Part shown: positions 11,841 to 23,873 of the stretch, one piece after another
How positions within the stretch are numbered: the stretch's first letter is position 1
Layout of the letters: every line of letters begins with the position of its first letter
Assembly: GCA_021234155.1 (NCBI GenBank)
Contig: JAJEKV010000032.1
Span: 1,954,783 to 2,018,782, forward strand
Length of the DNA stretch: 64,000 nt
DNA from: Isoetes taiwanensis
Lineage: Eukaryota > Streptophyta > Lycopodiopsida > Isoetales > Isoetaceae
Reading direction: 5' to 3'
Position numbers and translations under genes: made by a program
Notes under the pieces: model-generated
Database searches by the model: none
Told to the model about the DNA's origin: nothing
The model's input: only the letters and a program-made list of their open reading frames with translations

Positions 11841-13367
11841 CAAAAGCTGTAATGCATCTTCATCTATTGGTTGCTTCCAAGTGAACTTATTCTGTAAAGG
11901 CGGGCATCCTTTTGGCACTTGCACTCTAAATTGACCCTCGAATTAGTTTGATCACGAAACAAAAGTATTAGAACCAAGAACACTCAAAGGAATGCAATGA
12001 CAACTTCGAGAAACCAAATACCTTTGCCATTGACATTGCAAAAGACCAGAAGCTGGGCGGAGCTTAGAATTAGGAAGATTCTTGCCAACAAGCGAGGCGA
12101 AATTGACAAATGCAGCTCTATTTCTTTGGCAAGAATCATAATTCAAATTCAAACAATGCTTGATGGCATTATTTGGTCGATGGTTGGATAACTTGGCTTC
12201 GATAGCAAGCTTCGATGGCTAAGCTTCGATGGCTTCGAAGCTTCGATGTTTGAAGCTTCGATGGTGGGAAAAGAAAAATCTTAGATGTAATCATCAAATT
12301 TTGTGGTTGTTAGAAAATAATGATTGCAAAGTTAGGTATGAGGTTAGGTTTGGAGGGGGGGAAGTTAGGTTAGGGGAGAGTGAAAGTTAGGTATGGAGGG
12401 GGGAAAGGTTCGGGGATCTATGTGGCAGCCCCAAAATACTCTTACAAGGCCCTTAATTGACATCAAAAAAACTCTAATGAATCTCTTGCAGCAGGGCAAG
12501 AGCTTGCAGTTTTCAAATGGTTTACGCCTTTCTCACCTTGCTATCGCCTTGCTTTTCTGATGATAGTCTTCTACATTGTTTTCTTGCTACATTCAGGTTA
12601 AAGATCTACGCTAAAAAGTGTAAATATCCACTCCCGGCAAGCTCAAAGTAGCATATCTTCTCTGGTGATCTTCTTCATTTTTTTCTTTCCTTACACTTGC
12701 TTCTTTTGATTTTTAGTTCTTATGGCGGAAATATGTTTGATCCTTTTCTTTTCGTGATTTAACCATAGTTAGGCAATGCTTTTGTCGAGGCCTTGAAGCA
12801 GGTTCTTTTGCGAGGCGGTTCTCTGTAAGATTTCTTGTTAGGCGGTTCTTTGTTAAGATTGTTTGAAGCAAGTTCTTGCTAGGCTAAAATTTTCTTTTGC
12901 ATTTCCTAGTTTTGTAAGTTTTTTCATGATTCAGGTGATGAAGTAGAGGCAGGTACTAGATGACAACCACTCTTGTTTGAAGAAGGCAGTATTCTTGTTT
13001 GAAGATCACTACTACTCTTTTTTAACCCCCTTTTCACGATCCGTTGATTTATTGCTAGGCTATGGTTTCATCGGGGTTCAATTCCCCGGGGCTCTAAACT
13101 TTCAATTAAGAAACTAGAATGTGAGGTAAAATGCAATAGCACTAAAAATTCCAGAATACAAGTAAAGATCTCTAGAATGGGAAGTAAAAATCTTGGATTG
13201 TAAGGAAGATCTGAGAATGCAAGTAAAAAACTGGAAATATCTCGTAACTTGACATTCTGGAAACGAATGTATGCCACGTGGCTGCAAATTAGTGGTGGAT
13301 AAGTCATAATCTTCCCTGGCATGGCTTCCAGACCCAGAATGTGGCCGCGGGCATTCTCTTAACGTGG
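11841..13367. other. no gene recognised
   Basis: Apart from the short tandem repeat near 12.2 kb and the inverted match to 1381-1414 at 12448-12480, I see only AT-rich sequence. It includes GAGGGGGG-type runs near 12350-12410 and repeated short phrases such as AAGTAAAAATCT near 13180. Confidence 0.4.
12187..12262 (+). repeat. short tandem repeat of GCTTCGATGG-like units
   Basis: The 10-14-bp unit AAGCTTCGATGG recurs about six times with small changes. It creates several AAGCTT sites in a row and has no coding content. Confidence 0.7.
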
Positions 13368-13599
13368 ATGCAACTTAGGTTGCATTCTGCTCTGAAATCA
13401 GGGTAAAAACTTCAGAATCAGGGGTAGAAAGCATCGGAATGAGAGGTAGATGGCCAGAATCTGAGGTAAATCCTCAAGAACACAAGGTAACTTCAAGAAG
13501 TGTCGCTGTTGTTGAGCTTCACAGAAGTTTTCATAAAGGAACCTGGCCACATGGCGTTGTATGATTGGAGGACAGGGCAGAATGCAACCTAAGTTGCAT
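13368..13599. mobile_element. MITE-like element with inverted terminal repeats
   Basis: The left end ATGCAACTTAGGTTGCATTC (13368) recurs inverted at the right end (to 13599). The match runs about 27 bp with one visible mismatch and continues into CTGCTCTG/CTGCCCTG. Each arm is itself nearly palindromic. The 232-bp interior has no coding frame. The flanks (AACGTGG and TTACGTT) do not give a clean target duplication, so the superfamily is unknown. Confidence 0.5.
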
Positions 13600-13656
13600 T
13601 TACGTTTTTTATCCTATTGTTCCACCATTTCATTCTGCTCCATTTTCATGGTACAC

Positions 13657-13745
13657 CCTATAATAACAAGTGGGGGTGAACAGATCGGATTGAATTGAGC
13701 ACCTGTAATAACAAGTGGGTGAACAGGTCGGATTGGATCGGGCAC
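13657..13745. repeat. two tandem units of about 45 bp
   Basis: Two consecutive units start CCTATAATAACAAGTGG and CCTGTAATAACAAGTGG and share GGTGAACAGRTCGGATTG. They differ at several positions and have no evident function. Confidence 0.65.
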
Positions 13746-14484
13746 TTGTAGGTGCAGAGTAAAAGGTGATGGGTGTCCATCACCCATGATGGCTAGGACC
13801 ACCAAATGTATTTTAGTTGTGGTGGATAATGTTGGTAGTTGATGATAAAGCCACCAGGCATACAATTGTGTTAGGTACCTTCACTAGGCTTGCAAGTATA
13901 TCCTTATTAAATTAGTTTCCAGAAAAGTGCAACACTTGGCATGTTGCCAAGATGCTAAAATGAGAAGAAAACATTAAAGCATCTCAGATGAACCTGAAGC
14001 AGATAAACAACAAGGTCAACCCTAAATTGAATAAGGATTGCACATGCACACCAGACCGTTTAAATCGAAAAAACATAAGAATATCTTAATGTAGAACAAA
14101 GAAGTCCAAAAAGGTCAATTATCTGCACCAGTAGATACCCAAAAAGAGCATAGGTCCTACAAAAATCAGGTGGCATATTTATAACATATCAACAAAACCA
14201 AGTGGGCCACATGAAGGCCATTTTCTGTCGCAGTTTTTCTGCTCTAAACAGAAAAGCAAATCAAAACAAGGTAACACCTCATTTCTTTTATGCATGCATA
14301 CTCTGCTGCTAGCTTCAGATGTCTGGCTATGGAGGTCAGAATAATTTTGGCTATGGAAGTCAGAAAGATACCTCCCCCATTCTGATCCCAAAGATCTCAT
14401 TTCAGCTCCATAATAGCACTTTTCCGTTACAGCAGCAGAAAAAGAATGAATGATTTGTGTATTTACAGCAAAGCAGCATGTTCT
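13746..14484. other. XTH 3' flank, no other gene
   Basis: This AT-rich stretch lies downstream of the XTH stop codon and probably includes its 3' untranslated region. I see no coding domain. Confidence 0.4.
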
Positions 14485-15695
14485 TTACCATGGGGAAACC
14501 AAGCATTCTGGTGGAGCTTTGGGAAATCGTTTTCTATCTTTGCAGTAGTTGTAAGCTTCGATCTTCTCTTTGACGGAGTTGTATTTCTGCCTTTCTTCAT
14601 GATTTAGGGTATATGCCACGGGTTTTCCCCACCATTCTTCTTCAATGTTTGCAAGACAAGATGGCTCTGGATCTTCCCATTTGCAGCCCTCTATGGCAAA
14701 TCCTTTGTATGACGCTACAAATGGCCCTTCTGTGTAATTTATTTTAACTCTGCCCCCTTGTGTAACCCAATCTGCGGTCCATAAACTTGCACATAACCAC
14801 ATGGGTTTTGATGCAGGGTATGTTGCAGCTGCAGCTCCTGCATTTCTGTATATCCTAATCGGAGTTCCATCAACGTACCATCTGCAAAACCTGTGATTCA
14901 GAAATCTTTCTTGGATGGTCGTTTTCAGAAGAGAGAACTTACACAATTTGTCCCTTGTTCCACACAAATGAATACGTATGAAAATCCTCGGTTGGATCAA
15001 ACCATAGGTAGAACATTTGCTCCTTTTCTCCAGTTCCATTTGTGAAAATATTTGTCAACAGAATCCATGGCTCCCCTGGTACTGTTCCTAAGAATTCGAA
15101 GTCTATTTCGTCGTGATTTAGTGATAATGAGCTCATCTGGGAAGAAAAATGCCAATGCTGCTTAAAATTTTGCTCAAAACGAGCGTGCAGATCCAGGAAT
15201 GTGAGAAAATAACCCATTGCTTGTGATTTTGCTATAAAACAATATCGTGGACAGAAAGAGGCCACTTGTAGTTAAAATTTCGCTATAGAACAGTAATGCT
15301 TATATCTCAACAAGAACTTACATAAAATGCAACTACAAGACCGGCAGAAAACCCTGGCACAAGTCTCATTCTCATGCTAGAATATCCAAACATATATTTC
15401 TCATGTGATTGAAATCCTCCTCCTGTAACAGATCATCAAGCTTTAGAAAAAAGTCCAGCAAGACCTAAATAATAAAACAGATCCGCAAAAACAAGAGAAT
15501 CTCACCGGATGTATTATCGAGCTTGACATGGGTAGTCCATCCACCATCGTCAGAGTAAACATGATCATGTCCCCAATTTACGCGGTAATGGCTAGAAAAA
15601 GGGACGTCAGGAGGATGAAGCAAGCGGGAGGAAGCGTGAAAAAAGAAAACAGGGGCGAAGAAGAGGAAGAAAAAGAATAAGGTGCTGTGTGCCAT
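14485..15695 (-). CDS. XTH: xyloglucan endotransglucosylase/hydrolase (GH16), 4 exons
   Basis: The gene encodes a secreted wall enzyme that cuts and rejoins xyloglucan chains, loosening or reinforcing the primary wall. Four exons with GT-AG introns join in frame: 15506-15695, 15322-15422, 14943-15136 and 14485-14881 (882 bp, 293 residues, the usual length). The start at 15695 gives a signal peptide ([19 protein letters not shown]). The catalytic motif [10 protein letters not shown] begins exon 3 after FYMSSLSLN, and the conserved N-glycosylation site NGTG follows about 25 residues later. The [18 protein letters not shown] block spans the exon 3/4 junction. Exon 4 holds [15 protein letters not shown] and the C-terminal XET domain with [17 protein letters not shown]. 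No stop or shift is visible. It has no gene neighbours to suggest regulation. The family call is secure, the subgroup is not. Confidence 0.95.
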
Positions 15696-17486
15696 GGCTA
15701 TGGAGGCAGATTCACCGGATTTGAGCTACAGATTGAAGAAAATAAGTAGAAAAAGAAAGGGACGTCTAGCCTCCACGGAAGAACAGAGCATTGCACGGTA
15801 CTTGACAGCCAGGTTCGAGCTTGTGTTTATCTTTTCTCGTGAAGCTTCAGCGATCCCCGATATCAGCCAAATCCGGCGTGGCGGATACAGGGTCTCTGTA
15901 TCAACCCGGTTCTTAAGCGATTCTAGTAGTTCCATTTATATTTAAGCCAGCCTTAAATCACAAAAAAATTCCGCTTTAAGTCCACCATTGATGTGTTTAA
16001 ATCAGCTTTCAATCACAAGAAATCCGTTAAGTCCAAAAAAACACCGTGTATTTTTTTAAATAGCTTTAACATTACAAAAACCCAAATATATACGATAGAT
16101 ATACATGTGATTTACACGACCCTTAATAACAAAATGTATAAGGCCATGTATTCCAACTATGAACAAATACAAACTTTCTAGTTAGACAAAGGATAGCCTA
16201 GAAGTGGATAGAATCATAATTCTTTTGTGTGAGAATTCAATATAGGCATTTTCAATATCATTATCATCTTGTTTTTGCCATGACTTATTTTGCATGCATA
16301 TAAGTCATCGTCTAGACCTTTTATTGATGTCACCTAACTTCCATATAACTTTAAGGTAGCTCCAAAACTATCTAGACGCACATTTCAATGCCAATCTTAG
16401 TTTCTCGATACACTTATTTTCTAAGACAATTTCCTACTACATTCTAGAATAATGGAATTACTTCCATGGGATTCACTTTGTGGGGCATGTTATGCAACTT
16501 GTATTCAAAAACGGGGTTTGTCAAGGCTAGAAAACACGATAGCATTCCATGCTTTAATAGAATCAAACTTGCTTTATGATTGGAAACGCAATCAAGGATC
16601 ATGTATTTCGTGAGTTTGCTTTTTGGATTGGACATGTGATCAACTAGCTGTATTTCATGCATTTGCTTTATGGAGTGAAGTGTAAGATAACTACCAAAGA
16701 CAATACTTGGGATAACCTAAAAAGAATTCACTTGGGATAACTTTATATGGGACTCAAAATAGCCTTACCCTTAACGTTGTGATACTTTCATAGTCTGATT
16801 TCGTCCGGTGGAATCACGGCCAAAAAATTTCATCCCACGGAATCACCGGCCACAACTATGCAATAAGTAAGTTACTGTGCATTTTTGGGCAAATGTTTAT
16901 CCTGTCCAACTCATCTAATCCAAAGGTGCTGGATCCGCTTTCTAGTTTGCCGAAATCAGCACCTCTAATCTGAGAACTGTTGGATAGGCACATTTGCCCT
17001 TTATTCTTCGATCTAGACCGTATATAGTGATCCTCGTTTTTGGGATATGCTTGTATAAGTTTTGGTATACTGTATAATGAGGACTGCAAAATACTATAAA
17101 GTTTGAGGCAATACACTAAATGGTGTTGATCTAATACATACATTATACAATTTTAGAGGCCCTCGCTGCCCTACATCATCCCCATAAGAATATGCACCCA
17201 AACCAAAGGGGGTTTTAGGGGGATTTTTATTTAAGATGTTGGATGCAATGTTTTGTGTTAATTAATGTTAATGGTAGTTCGTATTAGTTGTTATATTAAA
17301 AAAAAAAATCGAGCCCTTCGGACCCCAACAAAACCAAACCATCACATATCTTCTCGAACATACAACACAACATGATTTTTATGCTAGGACATCTTAACGC
17401 ATTTACAAATATCATACAAGCACCTCTTACACACATTTACAAATATCATATTAGTAGAAAAGGGTTCCTCAATGCTCCCCTTTGAG
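15696..17486. other. XTH upstream region, no gene recognised
   Basis: The first few hundred bases upstream of 15695 must include the XTH promoter and 5' leader, but I cannot pin down a TATA element. The remainder is AT-rich with no domain-bearing frame on either strand. A local repeat, GGTGGAATCACGGCC and ACGGAATCACCGGCC, lies at about 16809-16854. Confidence 0.4.
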
Positions 17487-17496
17487 AACTTGAACA

Positions 17497-20400
17497 GCAG
17501 CAGCAGCTGATTCTGCAAGCGTAGGGGTGGTGATAGCATGGCTTCCTTCCTGCCAGTCTTCTTTACTCAGGCTGATCGTTTTGGTCGTATTGTATGGCAG
17601 GAACAAGGGGTTAAATATGGTCTAATTAATGTTTATTCCCACAACAGGCCCCATCACAGACACTGTGGGCCTCTTTGCGAGGGAAGATGCTCAGCTTGGG
17701 CTGCCACATTTTATGGCTTCTTGTTGTGGAATTGGAGTGTGATCGGTTGGGGGCGACCTCTACAGTGGTGCCTGGTTTTGAACGCCAGCAGTGGCTCCGT
17801 CTACTCCATGACCGCAACCTCTCGGAGATTGATGGTGAAGGTGTCTTTACTTGGTGCAATGGTCAAGTTGGTGAGGGTCGCGCAAGCTCTCGATTGAGCT
17901 TACTGGAATGCAGATGCAGTTGCGACACTTCCAGATCTTTTTCGGTTTTGTCTCAAAGACAACTCAGTTTCAGACCACCATTCGCAATTCATTTCAGACG
18001 AGCCCCTGCAGCAGCGGCGATCTGGACGGATGTGTTTTCTCTTGAACATGAAGTTCTTAAAGGATGCTGACTTTCAAGAAGGTTGCAAGAATACTTGGAC
18101 AACTGCCTTCAGACGACGTCGAGGCATGACTGGCATAGTGGATGCAATTGCTGCAGTCAAAGGTTTTGCCAAACAGTGGGGTCGAGAGTCTGCAGCAGCA
18201 AGTCATGCTTTACTGGACACCTTGTATTAGGACTTGCTCCATTCTCGACAGGGCTTCCAGGTGTTCATGATAGTGATATTTTGATACAGATCCAAGCATT
18301 GGAGGAGGAACAAATTCAGCAGGCAAAGACGAAGGCAGGTCTGCAGTGGTTTTGTAATGGAGACCGTTATACGGGCTTCTTTTTCCGTGCGGCTAAGAGG
18401 CGTTGCATGACGTCAACCATGTCCTCATTGCTTTTGCCAAATGGTTCGGTGCTAACAGAGCCAATTGAACTCGAGCAACATCTGCATAACCACTTCCAGA
18501 CTTTTTTCGCTGAGAAACATTTTCCCTTTCAATCAGAAATACGAGATGCTATTTTGTCTAGGATTTTCCCCATCATCTCTAATGAGCAGCGCGAGTCAAT
18601 AGAGGCAGTTATGACAGCTGATGATTTAGGTTCGGCAGTCTTTGAACTGAAAAGAGGCAAATGCCCAGGTTTGGATGGTTTGCCAATTGAGTTCTTCCAG
18701 GAGTATTGGGAATGGCTGGAGCCAGATGTGTATGATGCTTTCGACTTTCGGCGGTCCACAAGGTTAAGGATCCTCAGACTATTTCAGACTGACGGCCCAT
18801 CACCTTACTGTCATCCGTATATAAGATTTTCTGCCAAGGCTTTTGCAGAGCGGGTAAAGGTCATCTTGGCAGAGTCCATATCAACAACCCAGTCAGGTTT
18901 TCTTCCAAAACGATGCATTCTGAACAATGTTGCTGCTGTTTACGAGGGAACATAAGCAAAACCTTCCAGTTGTATACCTTAAGCTTGATTTTGCAAAGGC
19001 TTATGACAGTGTCAGCTGGGAATTCATGCATCGATGTATGCTAAGACTGGGATTTGGGAAACAATTCACATCAGATATTATGAAGCTGCATATCTCTGCT
19101 GGGGCGACTGTTATGTTCCATGGTGAGCCGTCAGATGCCTTCTCACTCGGTCGTGGTATTCTCCAGGGATGCCCTTTAACACCATTGCTTTTCACAATTG
19201 CAGAGGTTTTGTCGCAGTTATTCACTGTTGCAACCACAGATGGACTTCTCCATGGCCTTGCAATGGAGGACAACACACAAGAGATTTGCAATCAATATGC
19301 AGACGACACGTTCCTCTTCCTAGTTGCTGATGTTGAGAATCTTGCTGCTGCCAAAATGCTCTTAGATACTTTTTCACTGGCTTCCAGTGTCCTTGTGAGG
19401 TGGCAGAAGTGTACAGCTTTGTGGACATTAGATACTCTGGCTCCGGCGTATGTTCATGATTATCTATGGAAATTACTTGCGCATGGACAGGCCATCAAGC
19501 GGTTGGGGATTCCAGTTGGCATCCATGTTACTACGGGAGCTGCATGGGAGAAGATCATTAAGGGTTTGGAGAAGCACTTGTTCTAGTGGTCCACCGCAAA
19601 GTTGTCTCTTGCGTGTCGCATTACAGTGGCCAAGTCAGTCCTTAGTAGTACCCATGTTTATATGGCATCAATACTGCTAGCCCCACAGATCAAAGTGCGT
19701 GAACTCATTGCAATAGTTCGGAACTTTATTTGGGCGGGTACTGAGGAAGGTGTTGTGGTGGCTTGGTCGAAGTGCATCCTTCCAAAATGGGCAGGTGATC
19801 TGGGTATAATGGATTTCTTACTGCAGAGCAAAGTGCTTATTTCAAAGTTCATTTGGAGGCTCCTGAATGGTGAGGATGACTCTCCTGTTTCACGACTTCT
19901 TAGACAAGCTCTTGGTCATTGTATCCCTCTAGGCAAGAAGGCTGTCAAACCAGTCCTACCTTAGGCTTTATTTCAGACTCTGCAGCCTTTTCCAAGTGCT
20001 TCTCCATTTTTGCGTGGCTTGTTGATAGCATGGAGGGCGGTCAGACATCTTTTTTGGCCATGCCCTTCTATCCATACCCTATTGGAGACTCCATGGTAGT
20101 GGGGACCACTGCCTCCGGACCCCTTAGCACCTCCATTGGCAGCATCAGTTCATCCCCTTACACAGAGACGATGGGTTCTTGCAGGTGTTGTCTCTATTCA
20201 CGCATGGTATGAAGCAGGTCGCCTACTATCTTGGCCTGAATTTCAGGCAAAGTTCCTGCTCTCTCGTTGGGATGTATCTCTATGGGAGAAGGTCGCAGAA
20301 AATTTGCCTCTTATAGTGCAAGTTGGTGTTGCTGAAAGAGTCATGAAAATATCCACAAAGGCAAGCACTTTGTCAGATCAGGATATCACCTTATTTTAGC

Positions 20401-21121
20401 ACCACAGCCCTCCAGTTGCCAGATGGGTGGCACCTACAAGTTCCACAGCCCACTTTGTGTCGTACATGGCGATGGCTTTGGGATATGTTGCTCCACCCTA
20501 AAGTCTCTGTATTGTGGTGGCAGGTTATCCACAGGTGCCTGCAGGTTAATACCTTCCGACATCGCGATGATCCTCGCATATCTGCAGTATGCCCGCTCTG
20601 TCTTTCAGACATTGAGACTCTTGAGCATTGTCTCTTTGATTGTCTTGAGGTTCAACCGGCATGGTCCTGGCTACAAGGTTTGTTTAACAGTACATTGGAC
20701 TGCCAATGCATTCTCTTGTGGTGGCGTCCTCTCCCAATGTATGGCCTTCAGCGAAACAAAGGACATTTCACCTTGGTTTCGGTTGGCTCCTATGGTCGAT
20801 ATGGGAACGTCGTAGACGCCACATCTTTCACGCGGCATTAATTCATCTGCACGTGGTGTTATTACGATGGCCCAGAGGAAGATATTGACAGCATATGAGT
20901 GTTCCTCCTTTGAATCAGAAATGATGGAGCGCATCTAGATTCAGTATCTTCGAATTGATTCTTATCGTTAGTCTCCTATTCTGGAGTAAGTACATTGTGC
21001 TCCAGGCTCGTGCTCCTGTGGCGTCTTTTTGTGCTTACACAGTTAGATGAGACATGTAAATTCTGTACTTTTTTATCTGATTAATAAACTTCTTGGCTTT
21101 CGTCCTTAAAAAAAAAAAAAA
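17497..21121 (+). mobile_element. LINE (L1-type), 5'-truncated, with poly(A) tail
   Basis: A non-LTR retrotransposon copy ends in a run of A (21108-21121) and is flanked by the 10-bp duplication AACTTGAACA at 17487-17496 and 21122-21131. In order it carries the end of an APE-like endonuclease domain, a reverse transcriptase domain, and the C-terminal zinc-finger/RRR block typical of plant LINEs. The 5' part of the endonuclease and any first ORF are missing. Because the TSD abuts the truncated 5' end, truncation happened on insertion. The duplication is still perfect while the coding region has several shifts. Confidence 0.85.
17538..20940 (+). pseudogene. LINE ORF2 (endonuclease / reverse transcriptase), frameshifted
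   Basis: The coding remnant makes a target-primed reverse transcription enzyme when intact. Endonuclease pieces are GEGVFTWCNGQVGEGRASSR (about 17840) and SDHHSQFIS (about 17970), the latter matching the SDH motif. RT blocks are KRGKCPGLDGLPIEFFQEYW (about 18650), TTQSGFLPKRCILNN (about 18890), LKLDFAKAYDSVSWEFM (about 18983), GILQGCPLTPLLF (about 19160) and the catalytic QYADDTFLF (about 19290), so the YADD box is intact. The C-terminal zinc block CPLCLSDIETLEHCLFDC lies at about 20590, then FGWLLWSIWERRRRHIF at about 20780. At least five frame changes or stops make it non-functional. Confidence 0.9.
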
Positions 21122-21131
21122 AACTTGAACA

Positions 21132-23026
21132 ACAAATAAGAAGTTAAAACAAGAGCATCAAGAAACATTGCACTGGTTGACATGTAAAAGCAAGGTACTT
21201 GTTGCATAAGTATTCAATAATTCCCTCAAGCATAACTTCCATTAACTAGAAGACTTCGGTTGGAAATAAAATTATGAGTTCTACACAACTTCCAGCAAGA
21301 TAGAAGCTTCTAATTGCGAATAGAAATATGTGACTGTAAGACCATACTAGAAATGCAAAGAGCGCTCATCTTTACTTCATTGTCTTCGACTAAAACTTCA
21401 ATATGGCCACATGAATGATGGGAATGATGCAATATTTGACAAACGCCACTTTAACAAATTCCTTGTATCCAACAAATGGACAAATGGATCATTATCGTCA
21501 TTCAACAAAGGCTGTGCAGGCTATATCTGCAAGTTCCTGTGCATATCTACAAGGTATCATGAAAGCTGCTAGATAGTTATGGCAAAAGAGAGAGAATAGT
21601 GGGTGCATACAGTCTGAACACTTCAACTTCTTAAGATAACACAATTCCAGCTTGAGGAAAAAAACATACTTTCTGCAAAACTAGTTGCTACAACCAGGTC
21701 ATTCTGAGTTTTACATTGCAAATTTGGACACGAATTTGTCTTCCTGCTTCAATGGGCCTTTAGGTTCGAAGGAATCTGCCAGATGTTTGCACCTTGTAAA
21801 AGAACAAGGTTTTTGTTAAAGGATTTGCATAACTAACAGGCCATGTCATTATAGCACTGATGGAGCATAAACATGAAGAGCAACACAATATATTTTGTAG
21901 CTTCCATGCTTTTTGTTTTGAGGAGAAGGAAAGAATGGCAAATGCTCTGTGAGTAGCAGTTGACTACTGAAGAACTCTGTTTGCTCATCAGATTCAATAA
22001 CATAATTAGCGGGGTAGAAACCTTAATGTGCTGAATACATCTGCCAATAGAGAACCCAGCAAGTTCATAAGTGCATTTCGTCCACAAATGAAATAAATTG
22101 ATATTTTTGACTTGAATACAATAGATTCGGAGTCCAAAAGATGAAGAACGATTATGAATGTCATTTGATTCATATCTGACAAAAGCAACCCACTTGAAAA
22201 AATCGCCCAATTTTTGCAAGCTTGAACAATCAAATTACCATGCAGTATGAAGAGCTGCGAGTTGAAGCATGTGCCACAACCAAAACTCCAATCTCTGCAA
22301 CCATTCCCCAACCTGCTATAAAAACAACTCCAGCCTCCAGAATGACAATGGAATGATGTGCTCCAGCCTCTGCGACCATTCTTCAGCCTCTGCAACCATT
22401 CTCCAGCGAAACTCCTTCCTAGAAACAACCATCATAGAAGCTAGGGTTAGCTAACCCTAATAATCATATGGTAAATTTATGCTTATTTCTTAATCGGATC
22501 ATGTCTGCCTTTTTGCTTGAAAAAAAAAAGGCATTGTGCCAACGAAAACAACAATCTAGAATAAAAAAGATTAGAGTCCAAAACACAAAAGTTTTGGGAT
22601 TTCATGCATATGAATGCAGTGTTGGCAACAACAGCCGTTAGATTGTTTAAGCTAATCCAAATCAACGCCCCAAAAATGACGCACTCTAGAAATACTATTT
22701 AGTATGCCGCAACAAATATAACACCAGAATCATAGTAAAACCATGCCAAAAAGTGTATAAAACTACAAAAAAAATCCCATGTTATTATGCTAGATATTCC
22801 TTTGAAAAGGGTAGGCCAGTCGAAATGATTGTGCAGTTGATTCTGTGATTATGGAGGATAGGATCAGGCTGCTGCAAAAGTATTATAACAGTAAGGATAG
22901 GCATATTTCGAGTCTTTATATGGGAACTTGCTATATATGGTGATGTCAATGGGCGATATCACTGAGGGAGAGTTTGATTAGTTATTTTTTCAAGGGTTTT
23001 TTATTTATATGTTGGTTTAAAGTATG
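21132..23026. other. no gene recognised
   Basis: AT-rich sequence without domains. A small tandem pair of about 21 bp (CAGCCTCTGCAACCATTCTC) lies around 22350-22405 and makes a Trp/Arg-rich reading on the minus strand; I treat that reading as a product of the repeat. Confidence 0.4.
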
Positions 23027-23105
23027 TTTTTATTTTGGGACATGCATGAGAGTGCATGGTTACCATGGTTGACTTTCATCTTATTGCCAATTCCTTTCAT
23101 TGCTT
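23027..23105. repeat. left piece of repeat X, copy 1
   Basis: From TTTATTTTGGGACATGCATG this segment matches 41880-41950 almost base for base, up to GCCAATTCCTTTCATTG, where the LINE begins. The matching sequence resumes at about 39332. It is therefore the left shoulder of an X copy split by the LINE insertion. Confidence 0.65.
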
Positions 23106-23107
23106 AA

Positions 23108-23873
23108 GTGGGCAGGGCCGTCCATAATACCAGTGCTGACCGCCTTGTTCAACAAGGCATTACAGGAAGGTTTCCCACCTTGATGGACCAATAGCGAGTT
23201 GTTCCCATATATAAGGCGGGTGACCCACTTGCCCGGCTAATTACCGAACAATGTGGTCGGTTCGGTGTTTAGAAAATTGCTTCTTGGGGATTCTCGGCGG
23301 CGGTTGGTGGGTTAGGCAGAGGCCAGAGTCGCGGGCCCTCACCCAGGCGGGATTGAGACCCGGCACTCAACCATTGACCACATCTTCCGTTGCGAACTTC
23401 GATTGAAAGGCGGTAGGGAACGCCCGTCGGGATCTATATTGTTGCTTTGTGGATTTTTGCGGCGTTTGACCGCGGTGTCTCGGGAAAAACTATGGGCAAG
23501 GCGCAGCGGTGGGGGTTCTGTAGATTTGCGAACGCGGTGTCGCTGCTATCTGAAAGATGCTCGGGCCGGATTCGGTTCGCGGCGGACAAGCCAACCATTT
23601 GATAGTAGTATCGGGGTTCGTCGGGGATGCCCTCTCTCCCCAACATTGTTTGGGCTTTATATTGATCAATTGGAGATTGGGAAACTTGCGATAATGGGGC
23701 GATGGAGCTCACCTTCTCTATCAGATCATCAGACAGTTAATATATGCTAATGATGTGGACCTCCTAGCTTACACACCAGCAGACATGCAACGACATCTCG
23801 ATCCCCTGGACACATTCTGTCAAGCGACTGATATGCGCGTCAACCTGGCCAAGACTAAGGTGGTTTTCATATC
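23108..23873 (+). pseudogene. LINE reverse transcriptase, first part
   Basis: The readable RT blocks are LFNKALQEGFPT, then SIGVRRGCPLSPTLFGLYID (about 23605), then LIYANDVDLLAYTPADMQ (about 23740), where the canonical YADD has become YAND. This is followed by DMRVNLAKTKVVFIS (about 23830). A frame change separates the GCPLSP and YAND blocks, and stops occur before 23400. The order matches LINE RT fingers, palm and thumb. The mutated catalytic Asp shows this copy is dead. The coding region is cut at 23873 by the LTR retrotransposon. Confidence 0.8.
23869..23873. repeat. target-site duplication ATATC, left
   Basis: ATATC directly precedes the left LTR and recurs at 37183-37187 directly after the right LTR. 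A five-base duplication is the expected size for Ty3/gypsy integration. Confidence 0.85.

Noticed and set aside
15682-15945. Plus-strand ORF overlapping the XTH start
   Set aside because: It is antisense to the XTH signal peptide and upstream region, with no recognisable domain.
21833-22428. Overlapping minus-strand ORFs with a Trp/Arg/Gly-rich start
   Set aside because: The repetitive reading comes from a small tandem repeat, and the rest is Ile/Leu/Phe-rich AT sequence without motifs.
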